From: Trichuris trichiura
Taxonomy: Eukaryota; Nematoda; Enoplea; Trichinellida; Trichuridae
Direction: 5' to 3'
DNA length: 64,000 nucleotides
NCBI GenBank assembly: GCA_037903355.1
Contig: JBAJFE010000004.1
Coordinates: 744,001-808,000, forward strand
The notes under the pieces are model-generated. The model saw only the letters and a list, made by a program, of their open reading frames with translations, did no database searches and had not been told where the DNA came from. This document shows, in pieces, positions 47,931 to 60,205 of the stretch (position 1 is its first letter; every line of letters starts with the position of its first letter). The position numbers and the translations under genes are program-made.

Positions 47931-50900
47931 TCAGTACATTGTACGCTTGAAAGTTGCGTCCGCGTGGGCAACCAAAAGCTGAGCAGCTTGAAATGTCTCC
48001 AGAAAGTAAATGGTATCTTTTATCCAGGCGGATGCGAGTCTTGCCGGTTCGCCGCTCAAAAGATTCATAAGCCTTAAAATGGATGCCTTATGCAAATTTT
48101 TTCGGACAATTCCTACTTGACAGCCGTAAGGAAATCGTCGTGGGCTACGCAGTACTTTGCTTTCGATAGGATCTTCAGTTTGTCCGTAGAGTCGTTAAGA
48201 TCAATTTCTTCGTTGGCGGTTACCCGCTCTCTCGGGTCGAACATGAACATCGACCACAGCAAGGATGCCCAGTAGCCAAGAATCCCGCCTCCAGCTTCTT
48301 CCATTATTACAGTTTTGCGGCATACTCGATCGAGCTGCAAAATAACAAGTCAATCATTCCTAAAGTGACCACGTAAGCTTTAGCGCTCATTAATAAATGT
48401 ATTTCTCTACGAAATAACCTAAGCATCTTATAATACTGTAGTCTCTTCAAGCCTGCTAATTATAATCATTTGTGACGAGATCAACACTTCAAAAAAAACA
48501 TCGTCTGAAAAATGCAAACTTTTTTCTGGCAAGCATGCCGGCTGTTCCAAACCAAAATATAGGCGTTATGTTTAGGCTTACGCTTACAGTTACGGTACGA
48601 CTGCGCCACGAAAAGAGATATTTCTTTTTTTATAGGGAAAAATGTGGGAGCTCTGCTGTAACGCACTTTTTTGAAACGAGTTTTCAAATCCACTTCCGAG
48701 TATACGCCATTGTAAACAGCTTCGTCCGGTATCGAGTCTACAAGAGCAGCAACAAACGGATCAGCGCCGTACTTGTTTCGCAGGTGGATGATCTGAAAGG
48801 CGGAAATGCTTTAAGCTGTAATACGCCGAATCGATCATCGAAATTAAGTTACGTCTTTTGCCAGCGGTTTCCTGCGCGATTCCATGTCCTTACCAGCTCG
48901 ACCATTCAGAACGCCGCATCGAAACTCTCGACTAGTAAACCAAAGTTCTTTTGCGCGACGATTTTGCATTTCTCGTTCTTCGCTGTCTAAAGACGCAAAA
49001 TCGTACGCGTCGTGTTGTCCTACGAAAAGCGCGACGGAGAAAAACTTCTAACCAACAATAGCCGCCGCAAATTCTTGAATTTCCGTTAGCAGTTTTCCGA
49101 AACGCTCTTGAAGATGCTCCTTCTGCCGATAGAGTCTTGTTTCAATGTCAGCCTTGTGAAGTTGTTCCAAGCGTTCCTCCTGACTTTTCAAAGATTCGGT
49201 CAAAAGCTCGGCATGCGCTGCCGCTTGTTGCTTCAGGTGCCTGTTTAAGTCATTTTCAAAACGCTGATTCGCGACGTTCAGCTGAAGCAACTTCGTGACG
49301 TTTTGGCGCGTGCCCATTTTAAATTCAAATATTTGTACCTCATTTTCAAATTTCGTATTGTAGCTTCGCTCTATCTCCTCTTCCGCGTTTTGAATTCTCC
49401 GCTCCGATAGGTCCAGCAGCTTTTCGGCCTGTTTGTCCACTACTTGTTCGGCTCTTTTCATTTCAACGCTCGCTATTTCCTCGAGCTCTTTCTGCTTCAA
49501 GTCCAAGCGCGCGCTGAGCAGTGCCGACAATGCTATCAATTCGCTTTCCCGCGGCGATCCTGAGAAATCTTTTTCGCGATGTGACCAAGCATTATCAAGC
49601 GTCGTCTACCTTCGAAAGAGATATGCGGGAAAAATGATTTCAATTCATCTTTGAAACGACGAACTCCGGCCTGAGCGATTTCCTTATACTCTTTTAGAAC
49701 GTTAGTATTCGATACGGCTTCTCTCATCTGAAGCTTAATTGGTCTTTCAGGAAAGGCTGCACCACTTATCAACTTTACTTCGGCATCGGTTTTTTCCAGT
49801 TCATCCGTTAGCGATACAAAGCGTTTTCTCACTTCAGCTTCCACGCCACTTCGAAGACCGGTTTCTAAGCTGTCGTTCAACAAAGCTCGCATCTTTTTCA
49901 CATCCTTCTGCACTAAGTATTCTCGTTCATTTTCGAGCTTCATATTGCGTTCAAGCTGGGCATAAGAAGAGGCTAAGTCCGGATTTTGCTGCGCCAGCTG
50001 CAACAAGTCTTTGAAAATGCGTACCGACCATGCAAGGAAACAAACCCTATTTTCCGCAATAGCTTCCTGTAGCAACGTAGTCGTTTTCTTGCAACTTTCT
50101 ACAACCTGTCGCTTAGCCGATATTGACTCAGCAACACTAGCATCCAAATGCTCACATTCCAATTTCAATGCGTCTTCTATCGCTACAACATTACTCTTTG
50201 AGGACAAACAAGTAATGACCATATACGGTGCCTTACTTCTCTTTGCCGGGGCAGGTTTGCCTCCTGGGGCAGACTTGGATATTGAGACGCTGCCGGCGTC
50301 AGATTTTTCATCCTTAAAATTTAAAATCTGCTTAAATTTGAAAATAAGCAAAAGGCATACACTAGCATGCTTTTATAATGGAAAGATTGCTCTTGTTTAG
50401 CCTTTATTTTTTAAAGGCTAAAAAACAAGCCTATCCTTTTGCCTAATGCCGCAAAAGGGCCCAGACATGCTTTGCTACCAATGGTGAAAACTGAGCAGTT
50501 GGGTCTTACCTTTGCACGCCAGAGAAGGGCGCGTCCAGACGATTTCGCCTTTTCGAATGTCCCGCTAAATATTTCAGTAATTAGCATATTTGAAAAAGCC
50601 GCCCATCGCCTAACTGAATGTCAGTATTTTCCGGTAGAATCGACTCAATTCGCTGGAACAACAGCGGTACATGCGGATGCAAATTTTCAAGACTTTGTCG
50701 AAAGCTGGGATCGTACAACGCGTAACCAACCACCGAACCGGATATAAAACCGGTTCCAACGATAAAGTAAACGAATTTTCTTAAAGCGCTCCTGAAATTT
50801 GAAAGGATGCTTTGTTCGCGTTTTACATTTGATGAATAATTTTTTGCTTACCGTTTACCCGGACTGCCAACACTTCTACCCGAGTAACCTACCACCGCGA

Positions 50901-50940
50901 TTTGTCCACTTGTAGGCACACGATTAGCTATTAAGCAAGA
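47931..50940 (-). CDS. immt: MIC60/mitofilin, MICOS complex subunit (first exon not found)
   Basis: Core protein of the MICOS complex that shapes mitochondrial crista junctions. The first visible exon starts at 50940 after a good acceptor (SCLIANRVPTSGQIAVVGYS). The membrane segment KFVYFIVGTGFISGSVVGYA, followed by LYDPSFRQSLE, is near 50790-50640. A long coiled coil (DLKQKELEEIASVEMKRAEQ and similar) runs from about 50350 to 49050, interrupted by a probable 48-base in-frame intron near 50032-49985 and a 26-base intron at 49560-49585. The C-terminal mitofilin signature follows in exons near 48990-48860, 48800-48670, about 48335-48110 and 48065-47931: NGVYSEVDLKTRF, VCRKTVIMEEAGGGILGY, INLLSGEPARL-type LMNLLSGEPARLASAWIKD and QLLVAHADATFKRTMY. 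The stop is TGA at 47933-47931. The initiator ATG with the targeting peptide lies upstream and is unresolved. Confidence 0.9.
49560..49585 (-). other. 26-base intron in the MIC60 gene
   Basis: On the minus strand it starts GTCACATCGC and ends TTCTCAG. Upstream coding ends FEGRRRLIML plus one base; removing exactly 26 bases continues as GSPRESELIALSALLSARLD, which aligns with the mitofilin coiled coil. Read through, the frame stops within about 18 codons. Confidence 0.72.
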
Positions 50941-51813
50941 CTAAAATTAGGAACGGTAATTGGCTTTACTTGGAAAGTTCTATATGTTATTATCACACCT
51001 TGGAAAGGTCGGAACAACGTAGTATTAAGCGAAACATATTGGAAATGGGCTTACGTCACTGGAGCGCCTAGTTCCTCCTCCGCGCCTTACAAGAATCTAT
51101 AAGAATTGATTAGTAGCGATAAGACATTGTTGTCATGTCAAATAAATGTTTCACATTACGCTCGTGACGATCTCCTCTTCGGCAATCGCTCCCCAACGGC
51201 GACTGCTCAAAAAGTACGTTCCAGTTGGGTTTGCGGCTTCAAATTTTGCCTGAGCTTACTTTCATTTGGTTAGGCTAACGGCAGAAGCCTTTTCAGTCCC
51301 GTAAGTGACAACGGCCATAGTTTTGTCAAAAAATACAGTAAAAAATGAAAAGGCAAGTTCGCTATCCTACTGTATGCAAGCTTGCGTTGCTGCTTTACCG
51401 ATGGGGCTTGTAAGCTATGCGTAGCTTTAAAGTAGGGCAAAAATGCCTAAAGAGGGTGCTTGGCAGTTTGCAGTTGACAAAGTTGATTGCCAATGGTCAC
51501 ATGGCAGCGCCGCGTCGACCTCCGGGCTGGCCAACGTTGAAACGACGACGACGACGGTCGTTGCATTCGTGCGGATGCTCCCCTCAGCGCGCAACGTCCT
51601 TGGCGAATCGTTGAATGATGTATAGCAAATGTTGAAAAGAGCTGACGACGTTTCATGTCAATTTAACTGTCTTCAGATTGCCCATGATATGCGTATTGTC
51701 TAATCTTAGCGGAAGAAGGTTGCCTGGCATTTTCTTTGCATCAGTGAGTGCGCTCTTCGCTTGCTTTGCTGCAACGATAACTTGCCGACCAAACGCAGGC
51801 TCTCAAATTTCGC
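50941..51813. other. divergent spacer between MIC60 and RPI
   Basis: It should contain the missing first exon of MIC60 and a shared or back-to-back promoter region. No ATG with a convincing targeting peptide and matching phase was found. Confidence 0.5.
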
Positions 51814-52742
51814 ATGGCAAGCACAGATGGCAAGCAAAGACTGGAAGATGCTAAAAAGCTGGCTGCCTACGAATGCGTTAATCAACACGTGGAGGTTGAG
51901 GCGCATCGATTTCTCACACATTCAAATGTACTCTACTAATTTCCCTTTTCAGAGCGGGCAGGTTATAGGAGTTGGTAGCGGATCCACGGCTGTTTATGTA
52001 ATCAACTGCTTGGCAGATTACTACGAAAAAGGAAAGCTACGCGATATCGTTTGTGTACCAACCTCCTATCAAGCCCGATGCACCGTTATACAGCGTAAGC
52101 TCCCTCTGGGCGACCTCGACTGCTATCCCTTACTGGACTTGTGCATTGACGGGGCTGACGAAGTGGACATCGAATTAAATTGCATAAAGGTAAAGAGTAT
52201 TGACCTCCCATCTGACGCATTTTATTAAAGCAGTAAGGTTATCTCTAAGGTTCTCTTTCTCGCAGCGTATTTCAGTGTCAACTTTTCAGGGAGGAGGCGG
52301 ATGCCAAACTCAGGAAAAGCTTGTGATGAGTTGCGCCAAGTATTTCTACGTTGTTGCGGACCATAGAAAAAAATCGAATCGTCTCGGAGACCGTTGGAAG
52401 TATATACCATTGGAGGTGCTCAGCCGGGCTCACGTGCCCGTAAAAATGGCCATCGAGGAAGCGCACGGCGGAAGATGCGAACTACGTTTGGGTGCCAGAA
52501 AAGTGGGACCCGTGCTGACGGACAATGGAAATTTCATATTGGACTGGTACATGCCGTCATCGTACGTTGCGCCTAACGGATGGAAGACTTTGCACGAGCA
52601 GATGAAACTTGTTCCGGGCGTGGTCGAGACCGGCTTGTTCATAGGCTATGCTCAGCGAGCCTACTTTGGCATGCCTGACGGAAATGTGGTAACGCTTAAT
52701 GCCCCTAATGACCGAAAAATTAATTGCCTTGACAGGAATTGA
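51814..52742 (+). CDS. rpia: ribose-5-phosphate isomerase A, 256 aa
   Basis: Cytosolic enzyme of the non-oxidative pentose phosphate pathway, interconverting ribose-5-phosphate and ribulose-5-phosphate. Three exons: 51814-51894, 51953-52189, 52290-52742; 771 bases. MASTDGKQRLEDAKKLAAYE opens the protein. IGVGSGSTA is the phosphate-binding loop, LCIDGADEVD carries the active-site Asp residues, IKGGGGCQTQEKLV contains the catalytic Lys and Glu region and is formed across the second junction, and GPVLTDNGNFILDWYM and VPGVVETGLFIG follow. All key residues appear intact and the length matches the family. The start was chosen as the first in-frame ATG; an AG acceptor-like site (AAACGCAG) ends 15 bases upstream, so a 5' UTR splice or a spliced leader is possible. 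Confidence 0.96.
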
Positions 52743-55700
52743 ATGACGCTGTAGTTGGAAAGTTGCCAAGAGTGGCAGGTAGAAGAAGCATTTTATTTAC
52801 CCTCTATTTCTTAGTAGTAAACCCAGTAGCCGGACAGTTCGTTAGAGTAAATAGCTCAATTGCAAGTTGCTGCTCCGTAAGCGTTGAAAGTTTGCTTGCT
52901 TTTAACTCAAATAAAGTATTGTTGAAAAGAGTTGATCGGAAAGAAAGTTCACTTCCAAGTTGCAACGACAAAACGCTGCTAATTGCCATAAAAGGCATGT
53001 ACAATCCCGCGCGCAGCTTCACCCTTTATAGTCCCCATTAAGTCATGATCGATTGTGGCATAAGTCCATAATAGCTATTGTCTGTCTTAGAAATGTCATC
53101 GCTGTACCAATTACGATTCCTCCGTTAACCGTGCATTTCACGCACGTATTTTTATTAGCCTTAATTCGTTCTTATCTTTTTTTATCTCATCAAACGACCG
53201 CTGCTGCTTCTTGATGCTATCTTAATGATCGTTTGCGTTTATATTTGAAATGGCAAGTCTTGCAGTCAATATTAACTGTTCAATAATCGAAGTAATCGAT
53301 TTTTTTTAGCAACAGCTTAGAAATCACACTTAAAGGGGGAGAAAAATGTTTCCAAGTGCTTAATGGGATTCAAGTTGACGATTACTGTAAGCAAGAAAAG
53401 CATGAGTGATCGCGTTTTGTAAGCGGACTTTTTTTCGATTTGATTTTTTCAAAAAAAGGCGCGTCATAGCTCAACGAGGCAAACCTTCGCTCATTAAGAT
53501 AAATATGCTGATTTGCTACGATTGAATTTTTCTCTTTTGCGTGATTCGTTACGTACCTTTTTTAAGTGTCGCGCGTTAAAAGCTGCCGAAAGAAGTGCAA
53601 CCACCAATGAAGCATCTCCTGGTCTAATGCTTTGCGCCAGATGGCTGTCGCTTGTAAAACATTTGATTTATGGTAAAGAATTCTGGATTCATTTCAAATG
53701 GGACCGTAATTAAATGGCGCGAAGGTAGCGCGCCATTTTTCAAAAGCAGTGGCGCCTGACCGGCTGAAAAGAGCCGATGGTTTTGCATTTGCGTTGGGGA
53801 AGACTATTGCAGCCTGTAGGCGCAGCACCAAGTTTGCAATTTTGCAAAACGAACCGTCAAAGAGATCAATCACTTTGGACATTTTCAATTGTTTATTCCT
53901 GAGGCGCAAAGAATCGACCAATTCAAATCGGAGATCGAGAAAATATTGCCCATCATTCGAACTTGTCAAGTACAATTACCAGTAAGCAAGTGGTGGCTTG
54001 TTTTCCTTCGAAACTCGCTTATGCTAACGAAGTTTGGCTATTGAACAAATAAGTTGAATTTGAATTGCAAGAATGACTTTGTTTACGTAGAGAAGAGCTC
54101 TGTATGAGGCCTTATAATTACACAGAACGGCTTCGTATGAGGATTGAGTTGATAAGAAGAATTCCTCCCGCGTCTATGTCAGTACAGCGTCGTTATCTGC
54201 GAGATAAGCTTCGAGCATTATGCGTCTAAGCCTGAGCATGGAATCGATTTCTTCCGAAAGCCGCGTGTAGCCTTAGTTTTTGAATGTTACTATAACAACT
54301 AAAAATTAAGAGTACTATACAGAGTGGAAAAGCATTTCTTTGGATGAACTATATCCGACTGATTTTGCTTAATTGTAGCATCGATGGAGAGCGGTAAGGA
54401 AGCTGCTGCAGTGGAACCTCTTATTTTCTTTTCATGTTTACAACGCACGCTTCAATCTTCAACATTCCTTCTCTGTCAAGAAGAACTTGTTTGTGCGAAT
54501 AATGGTTCTGCAATACGCATAGCAGCAATGCATGTTGTTCGAGCATAGTTGTTGTCATTTCTTTAATTCTCTTATCGCGGGACGGCGCTTTCGGAACGAC
54601 GCGGTTTAACCGAAGACAGTGGCGGCTAAGCACTCGCTGGGCTCGTCTTTTGTTTCGAAACGTTGAACGCTTTTCAATGCCTTTGCAACCAGTTGATCAT
54701 CCATTGAGGTGTACCTCTCTATTGCGCGTCTGTCGGCCGGAGAAAATAAGTTTTTTTTAAAAAAGTTTTCATTAGAGAAGCGCTCAGTGTAGCCATTCCA
54801 GCGAGAAAATTAAGTAGCCTAGTATGCCAACTGCTTCTAACAGAATCCATTGTAATTTGCATACTTGAGCATCATTGTTGCCCTTGCTTGTACAAGAGGT
54901 GGAAGCTAAAAAATAAATCTACTTTATGCCTGTCTGTGTTAGTAAATTTCTACGAAAGCTGATATAGCGTAATTAAAACGATCAAATGGATAAACATGGA
55001 AGGGAACTAGTGGTTCTCACGTCAAAATGTTTATGCATACGAGTTTTCTTTACGTTTCGACAAGAATTATTTTTAAAAAGTATTTGCAACGCTAGAGATA
55101 AGCAGGTACGACGGTACGCAGGTACAAGGCGGGCAGTAGACCCTTGTCAGAGAAGCAGAGAGAAATCAGTAGTCACAGCTGGTTGGCTGGTGCTTTCAAC
55201 GTGTCATAGGTGCCATTCGAGTGTGCGCGATGTGATACTGTGAGTAAAAGGCTTGAAAAACTCAGTGGTTCTGTTACAGTATGACGTTTTATCCCTTAAG
55301 TTAATTACTGCAAAAAGTCACTTATGACTAATATTACTTTTCCATTACGCTGAATTACAATAAACCAGAAATTGATCGGTCGCCTAAAATTATGACGTCT
55401 GAGGACAACTGTCGAAATGCAGTGCATGCGGCATGTAAGTATGTTTGAACCTGCGAGCTTTTAATGCATGTAAAACGTTTAAACGCTTTATTTATTAAGA
55501 AATATTGGAACAGGATTTAGAAAATGGGTTTTTGTCAAAATGTGCCCCGAATGTAAAGAGCGGTACCGGAATGCATTTTCCCTGCGCCACGTAACCCCAA
55601 GCTGAAAATAGACACCTGTTTAACCAACAGGAGTCAACTTGTGAGAATCAAGTTGCTATATCCAGAAACTACGATTAGAAAGTAGCCCTTTAATGGGTCC

Positions 55701-56390
55701 TCTCTGTCATGCAGGAGTCCATTATTAGCTTAGGCTTAGGCAGCGTATACTTCCCTTGACCAACAGGAATTTCGATTTTCCCATTGCCCCGCTTGTATTA
55801 GGGGCGCTGTACTGCGTATTTTCCCCCGATGCATTTCGATGAGGGCCTAACTATGCAACATTTATGCAAATGCGAAGACCTACCTTTATCTGCTTGTGCT
55901 GCACTTGTTTAAATAGGGGTTTTTAAAGACTAAATTATATAATCATTTACCGCTTCTTCAGAACTCGAACAATGGTTTGTAATCGTGGCAACAAAGAAAG
56001 CTTCATACCTTTAAGAACAACTGAATTAAGTGCGGATTAATTTTTTCTGGGCTCGTTTTAGACAATTTTCATTTTTTCTTTACGCTAACATTTCCGTAGC
56101 TCCAAGCATCGGTTATCCGTTCTTTTCAAACAGTTCCACACGCTCTTGCGTGCGCGCTTAGCTCTTGCAGATCATTTACGTCATTATGGTACGAAAGGCA
56201 GAGGGATGAGTAGGTTAGTTAATCCACGCTTTGCTTTTAAATTAATTAATAGACTATGAACAGAAAAATTTGCACTATTCGTGGCTTAGCGAATCGAACG
56301 CGCAAGTAAAAGAAGTTCGAGTCCGCAAGTATTTCATGAGCGCGGTAAATTTGCATTGAGCTTTTTTCTTGCTCTTCAAAGCGGTTAGAT
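52743..56390. other. 3.6-kb spacer
   Basis: No recognised gene. The short open frames show no domain, conserved motif or splice-consistent extension. It includes the RPI 3' UTR and the region downstream of the EGF gene. Confidence 0.5.
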
Positions 56391-58426
56391 TCATCTAGAC
56401 TTACTTTTCTTGTTGTCCACATCGGTGGATCGGTTACTAGTAGCGCATTTATAGCTTCCAGGCGTGTTTTGACAAGGAGCTGTCTCGTTGTTACAGTTGT
56501 CTAAGTTTTCTTCACATTCGTCAATATCTGCAAGCAACAAATTTGAAATAAGAATTTGCAAAGCCTCAAAGTAAACCAATTTCGCAAAATTCGCCCGTCC
56601 ATCCGTTGTCGCAAAAGCAAAAGTAGGAGCCAAAAGTATTCACGCAGGTACTGTGTTCGCTGCAATTATGACGCAGTGAAGCAACGACCACCGCTTCCGC
56701 AAACAGAACTGGAAAATTAATCACTCTAGGAAGTTAAATCCTACCAGCCTTACGTGAACTGCTACCTGTCCCGTTGGTTTTGTAGTCCCTGCAGTCAACG
56801 TAGAAAAATCCAAATTCGTGCACATCATCTTCGGAACACTCGTCTGGATCTGAAAGCAAAATGTTTCAATCGAAGAACTCAGCTTAACAAGTGTAGCAGA
56901 GTCAAATATTTAAAGATTAAATTCGCTATATTCTTCTTGTGTACTCAGATCAAATTTTACCGCCTTTCAACGCGCGTAGAGATGATTAAACAATTTCATA
57001 GCAATTTCTCAACCTTGCTTCAATATATTACTACAGCTATGTACATTCGACGTTGGGCCATTGAAGTTAGTTAAGTTAAAAGTGAATTTACATTGGCGCT
57101 GCTTTATGAATGATCAATTTCAAAGAACCAATTAATACTTTCTATCATTTGTTGATAACACATCTTACGAGTGTTATTTGTCTGCTTTCTAAAAAAGGTG
57201 CCTTATGCGCGGCATCATTTAAAGAATGCAGGTTTCTTTTTGTTAAGAATGCGGTCTTCTCGTTCTGCCTTCGCGGGTGAGCATGCCGGCTATCCTGTTT
57301 TGACATTACTAGAGCTTAGGCCAGATATAAAACCTTTTTTTAGCTTTAAGCTTCAGGTTGGGTAGAAAGGAACGGCTGCCAAAGCTACAGTATGATGATA
57401 GGACGCATACTTGACAAGAGGATTCATGCAAGAGAAAAAATTTATGCGTCATTACTGCTGCCAGTCTGTCCTATTATACTTTTTTTGACAAGTTGTGAGT
57501 TTCGTATATTTTCGTAGCTGTTGCTATAGCTCGTCTCAAGAGAACTCTGAATTTGAGCGTCGTAGAAAATGTTATGGTGATTTCAAAAAAAAGCTTAATG
57601 GCGCACCGAATTGACAGTGGCGTCCGTACAGTTGACCTTTGCATTGCACACAATAGTCTGATGGCATCCCAAGGACGGTTTGCCGTTTCACTCTTTTACA
57701 CTTCTTCAGAAAACCATCATGCTCACATACCATTACTTTGTAATTGTCATCCTGGCAAAGTTCGTGCATGGGCTTTCCCGTTAGGCTTGTATAGAAAATA
57801 CCACGGCGTGTAGAATAATTTATAAGCAATGGCCCGTCAACGCGGGGCTTCCATTTCTGATAAACTTCCTTCAATATAGACAAATTCCTGAAGAGAACGC
57901 CAGAACTTGAGGCAATGATGGTATGGTTCGATACACGATGCAGTACGGTGTTTTTTCTTCCGGTTGCATAATCATGGTAGGCAACATGATAAACACTTCC
58001 GTTAGAACTTTTGTTTATTCCAACGATTAGTCGACCATTGACAATAGTAGGCAAGTCATCCGTTTCACCACAGCTTACACGCCTGCTCTGTTTGGATGAT
58101 GAATACAAGGAACACCATGGCTGCGGCCTACAGTCTTGTTTTTTACCGCGCCTTTTCTTTAAATCATCCATGAAGACTCTGAATTCATTAAGGCTATCAA
58201 ATGGAAATAGCATCCAGCCGAGAGGTTGACCGTTTGGATACGCATTTTCGCATTCCCTCAGCGGGGAAAGGTAACGATAACTGGATGCTGGGAATGCGGC
58301 AATTCCAATATTCGGTTCCGATCGAGATCCGTCTTGATAGATGTAAGTCAGCAATTCTGTTATACTTATTTTCATGTCTTCTTCGCGCATTGCAATTACT
58401 GACAGTAAAATCAATGTGTTGGTCAA
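56391..58426 (-). CDS. EGF-domain secreted or membrane-associated protein with novel N-terminal domain, 394 aa
   Basis: Exons, from the 5' end: 57607-58426, 56754-56849, 56577-56708, 56391-56527; 1185 bases in phase. The first 250 or so residues begin with a short hydrophobic stretch (MTNTLILLSVIA), possibly a weak signal peptide, and contain no domain I recognise. Visible pieces are IGIAAFPASSYRYLSPL, PTIVNGRLIVGINKSSNGSV and TRRGIFYTSLTGKP. Then come a Cys-rich EGF end (YCVQCKGQLYGRHCQF), a DPDECSEDD calcium-EGF-type start, an EGF module (HNCSEHSTCVNTFGSYFCFC, NGWTGEFCEI) and a final calcium-binding EGF (DIDECEENLDNC...CQNTPGSYKC). The N-terminal part resembles the nidogen/NIDO-type extracellular layout but I cannot confirm that. 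A GTAAGT lies just before the final TGA, so further exons could exist. A family C repeat sits in the first intron. Confidence 0.8.
57233..57405. repeat. family C degenerate palindromic repeat, copy in EGF gene intron
   Basis: Contains AATGCAGGTTTCTTTTTG, GCATGCCGGCTATCCTGTTTTG and, at the right, GGAACGGCTGCCAAAGCTACAGTATGAT. Ends match the copies near 58985 and 60028. Confidence 0.75.
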
Positions 58427-58984
58427 GATTAGCGTATTTGCCTAGCTTCATAACTGCCTATAAATTCTAGCATATGAAAAGGGCTACGAAAGGTTAAAAT
58501 TATCGACGTTAAAAATCGTGAGTGCTACATTATTATGTCTTAGCTCAGGAATTCATTACCTGATTGGTCAGACAACGTTTTCAACTAATGAATTTCAAAT
58601 TTTTGATAAGCGGTAGATCAATAAAAATTCCTACTTCGTGCTCATACTTATCTTGTGATCACATTGGCTAACCATTGATTTATTTTACGCTAGTTTGGAG
58701 TTGCAACAAAGAAGCAACTGAATTCAGTACGGATGAGAAAAAGACTTTCACTTTTAACCATTAACACTAGAATGGGTTGCTGGACCCTACGTAGCTCTCC
58801 TAATAGTTAATTTGTATATTTCTCCAAATTTTGCTGAGCAGAATTAAAAGGATGGATATTAGAGGTTTAGCAATTGTCCAGCACAATGTAGTTCATCGCA
58901 GTAATAGTAAGTCTACGCAGCAGTATTTAAAGCATGATTGATACGTTTTTGGATCTTGTTTTCTAACCGCTCCGCTGTCTGAAA

Positions 58985-59165
58985 AAATGCAGGTTCAATT
59001 CTGGCAAGCATGCCGGTTATCCTGTTTTGCCTTAAGTGGCAAGCATCCCGATAGCCTTGTTCTGCTCAGACATAAATCTGAACCAAAATATAAGCCTTTC
59101 ATTTTTGCGAAGGCTTTGGCAAGGGCGGAACAGGAAGGCGGCAGACTTACAGTATGACAGTGACG
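58985..59165. repeat. family C degenerate palindromic repeat
   Basis: Left end ATGCAGGTTCAATTCTGGCA and GCATGCCGGTTATCCTGTTTTGC; right end GGAACAGGAAGGCGGCAGAC followed by TTACAGTATGACA. Centre has ACCAAAATATAAGCC. Confidence 0.8.
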
Positions 59166-60027
59166 TATTTAATAGACAAAACCTAATTCTTTTACTGCCT
59201 TACGTGAAAATAAGGCAAACCATCGAACACAAAGAAAAAATGTAAACGCTTGGGAGCCGACCGTTCGTCCAGGAGCAAAAAGTCTCAAGAGCTCAGTTTC
59301 CATTATTTTTTTATCAAGCCTTCATCTTCAATAGGCGCTTAGTTTATTATGCAGACAGCTGCTAATCAGGAATCTTAATTTTCAATTTCTTTGATGAAGT
59401 TTAGTGCTGGACAGAAAGCATTCCTACATAAAGCAGAGTTTATCTTTAAAAAGTGTATAGGTGAAAGTTCAAACTATACCGTAAGCTGTCTTTTGTATTG
59501 TTGGGAACAGCTGCTATGACTTGGATAAATGTTGAGATTTCTTTTGCGTCGGGTTGCAAGTGAATATGGCCAGGAACATTAAGGTTGCAGCTGATGAAAA
59601 ACTTCATGCGCAACCTTCACTTTAAAGTGAGTTCTTGCAATTTTAAGTTGTAAGCTGCAAAGCAAAAACTAACTTGCGTACTTTAAACTTTACAGCGTTT
59701 CTACATTTTAAATTGGTGCATGGTTACAGTAAATGATGTGCAGGCTGGAAGGGTAAAGTAGGAGGGACCCAGTAATACCATCAACAAATATTTTCCGTAA
59801 GTAAAACTCTGGTGAGGCGACTTAATCACAGTGCACATTTCAAAGCTAAAGCGTAACCCTTTGCTTTTCATGTACCTCCATCCAAATCATCTGGACTTAA
59901 ATCTTGACCTAACTACATCATTCTCAAGTTTTGAAAATATTATCAAAAGCTACCCATTTTTAGGCTGATTTCATCGTGTAGTGCAGCTGCTTTAAGCTAT
60001 TTCAGTTATACGCCCGCAGCTTCTGAG

Positions 60028-60205
60028 AAATGCAGGTTCCTTTCTAGAAATCATGTGGCCATCCTGCTCTGCCCGCATCAGCATGCATGCCGGCTATCTT
60101 ACTCTGTTGTTACATAAGCGTAAGCCAAAACTGAAGCCTTATTTTTAAGTATAGGCTTTCTCAAAAGCAGGACAGGATGGCTGGCAACCGTACAGTATGA
60201 CAATG
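60028..60205. repeat. family C degenerate palindromic repeat
   Basis: Left AATGCAGGTTCCTTTCTAG and GCATGCCGGCTATCTTACTCTG; right AGCAGGACAGGATGGCTGGC then CGTACAGTATGACAATGA. Confidence 0.8.

Noticed and set aside
56283..56340. tRNA-like box A (TGGCTTAGCG) and box B (GTTCGAGTCC) motifs
   Set aside because: The two boxes are too close for a normal tRNA and the flanking bases do not form a T stem or acceptor stem.
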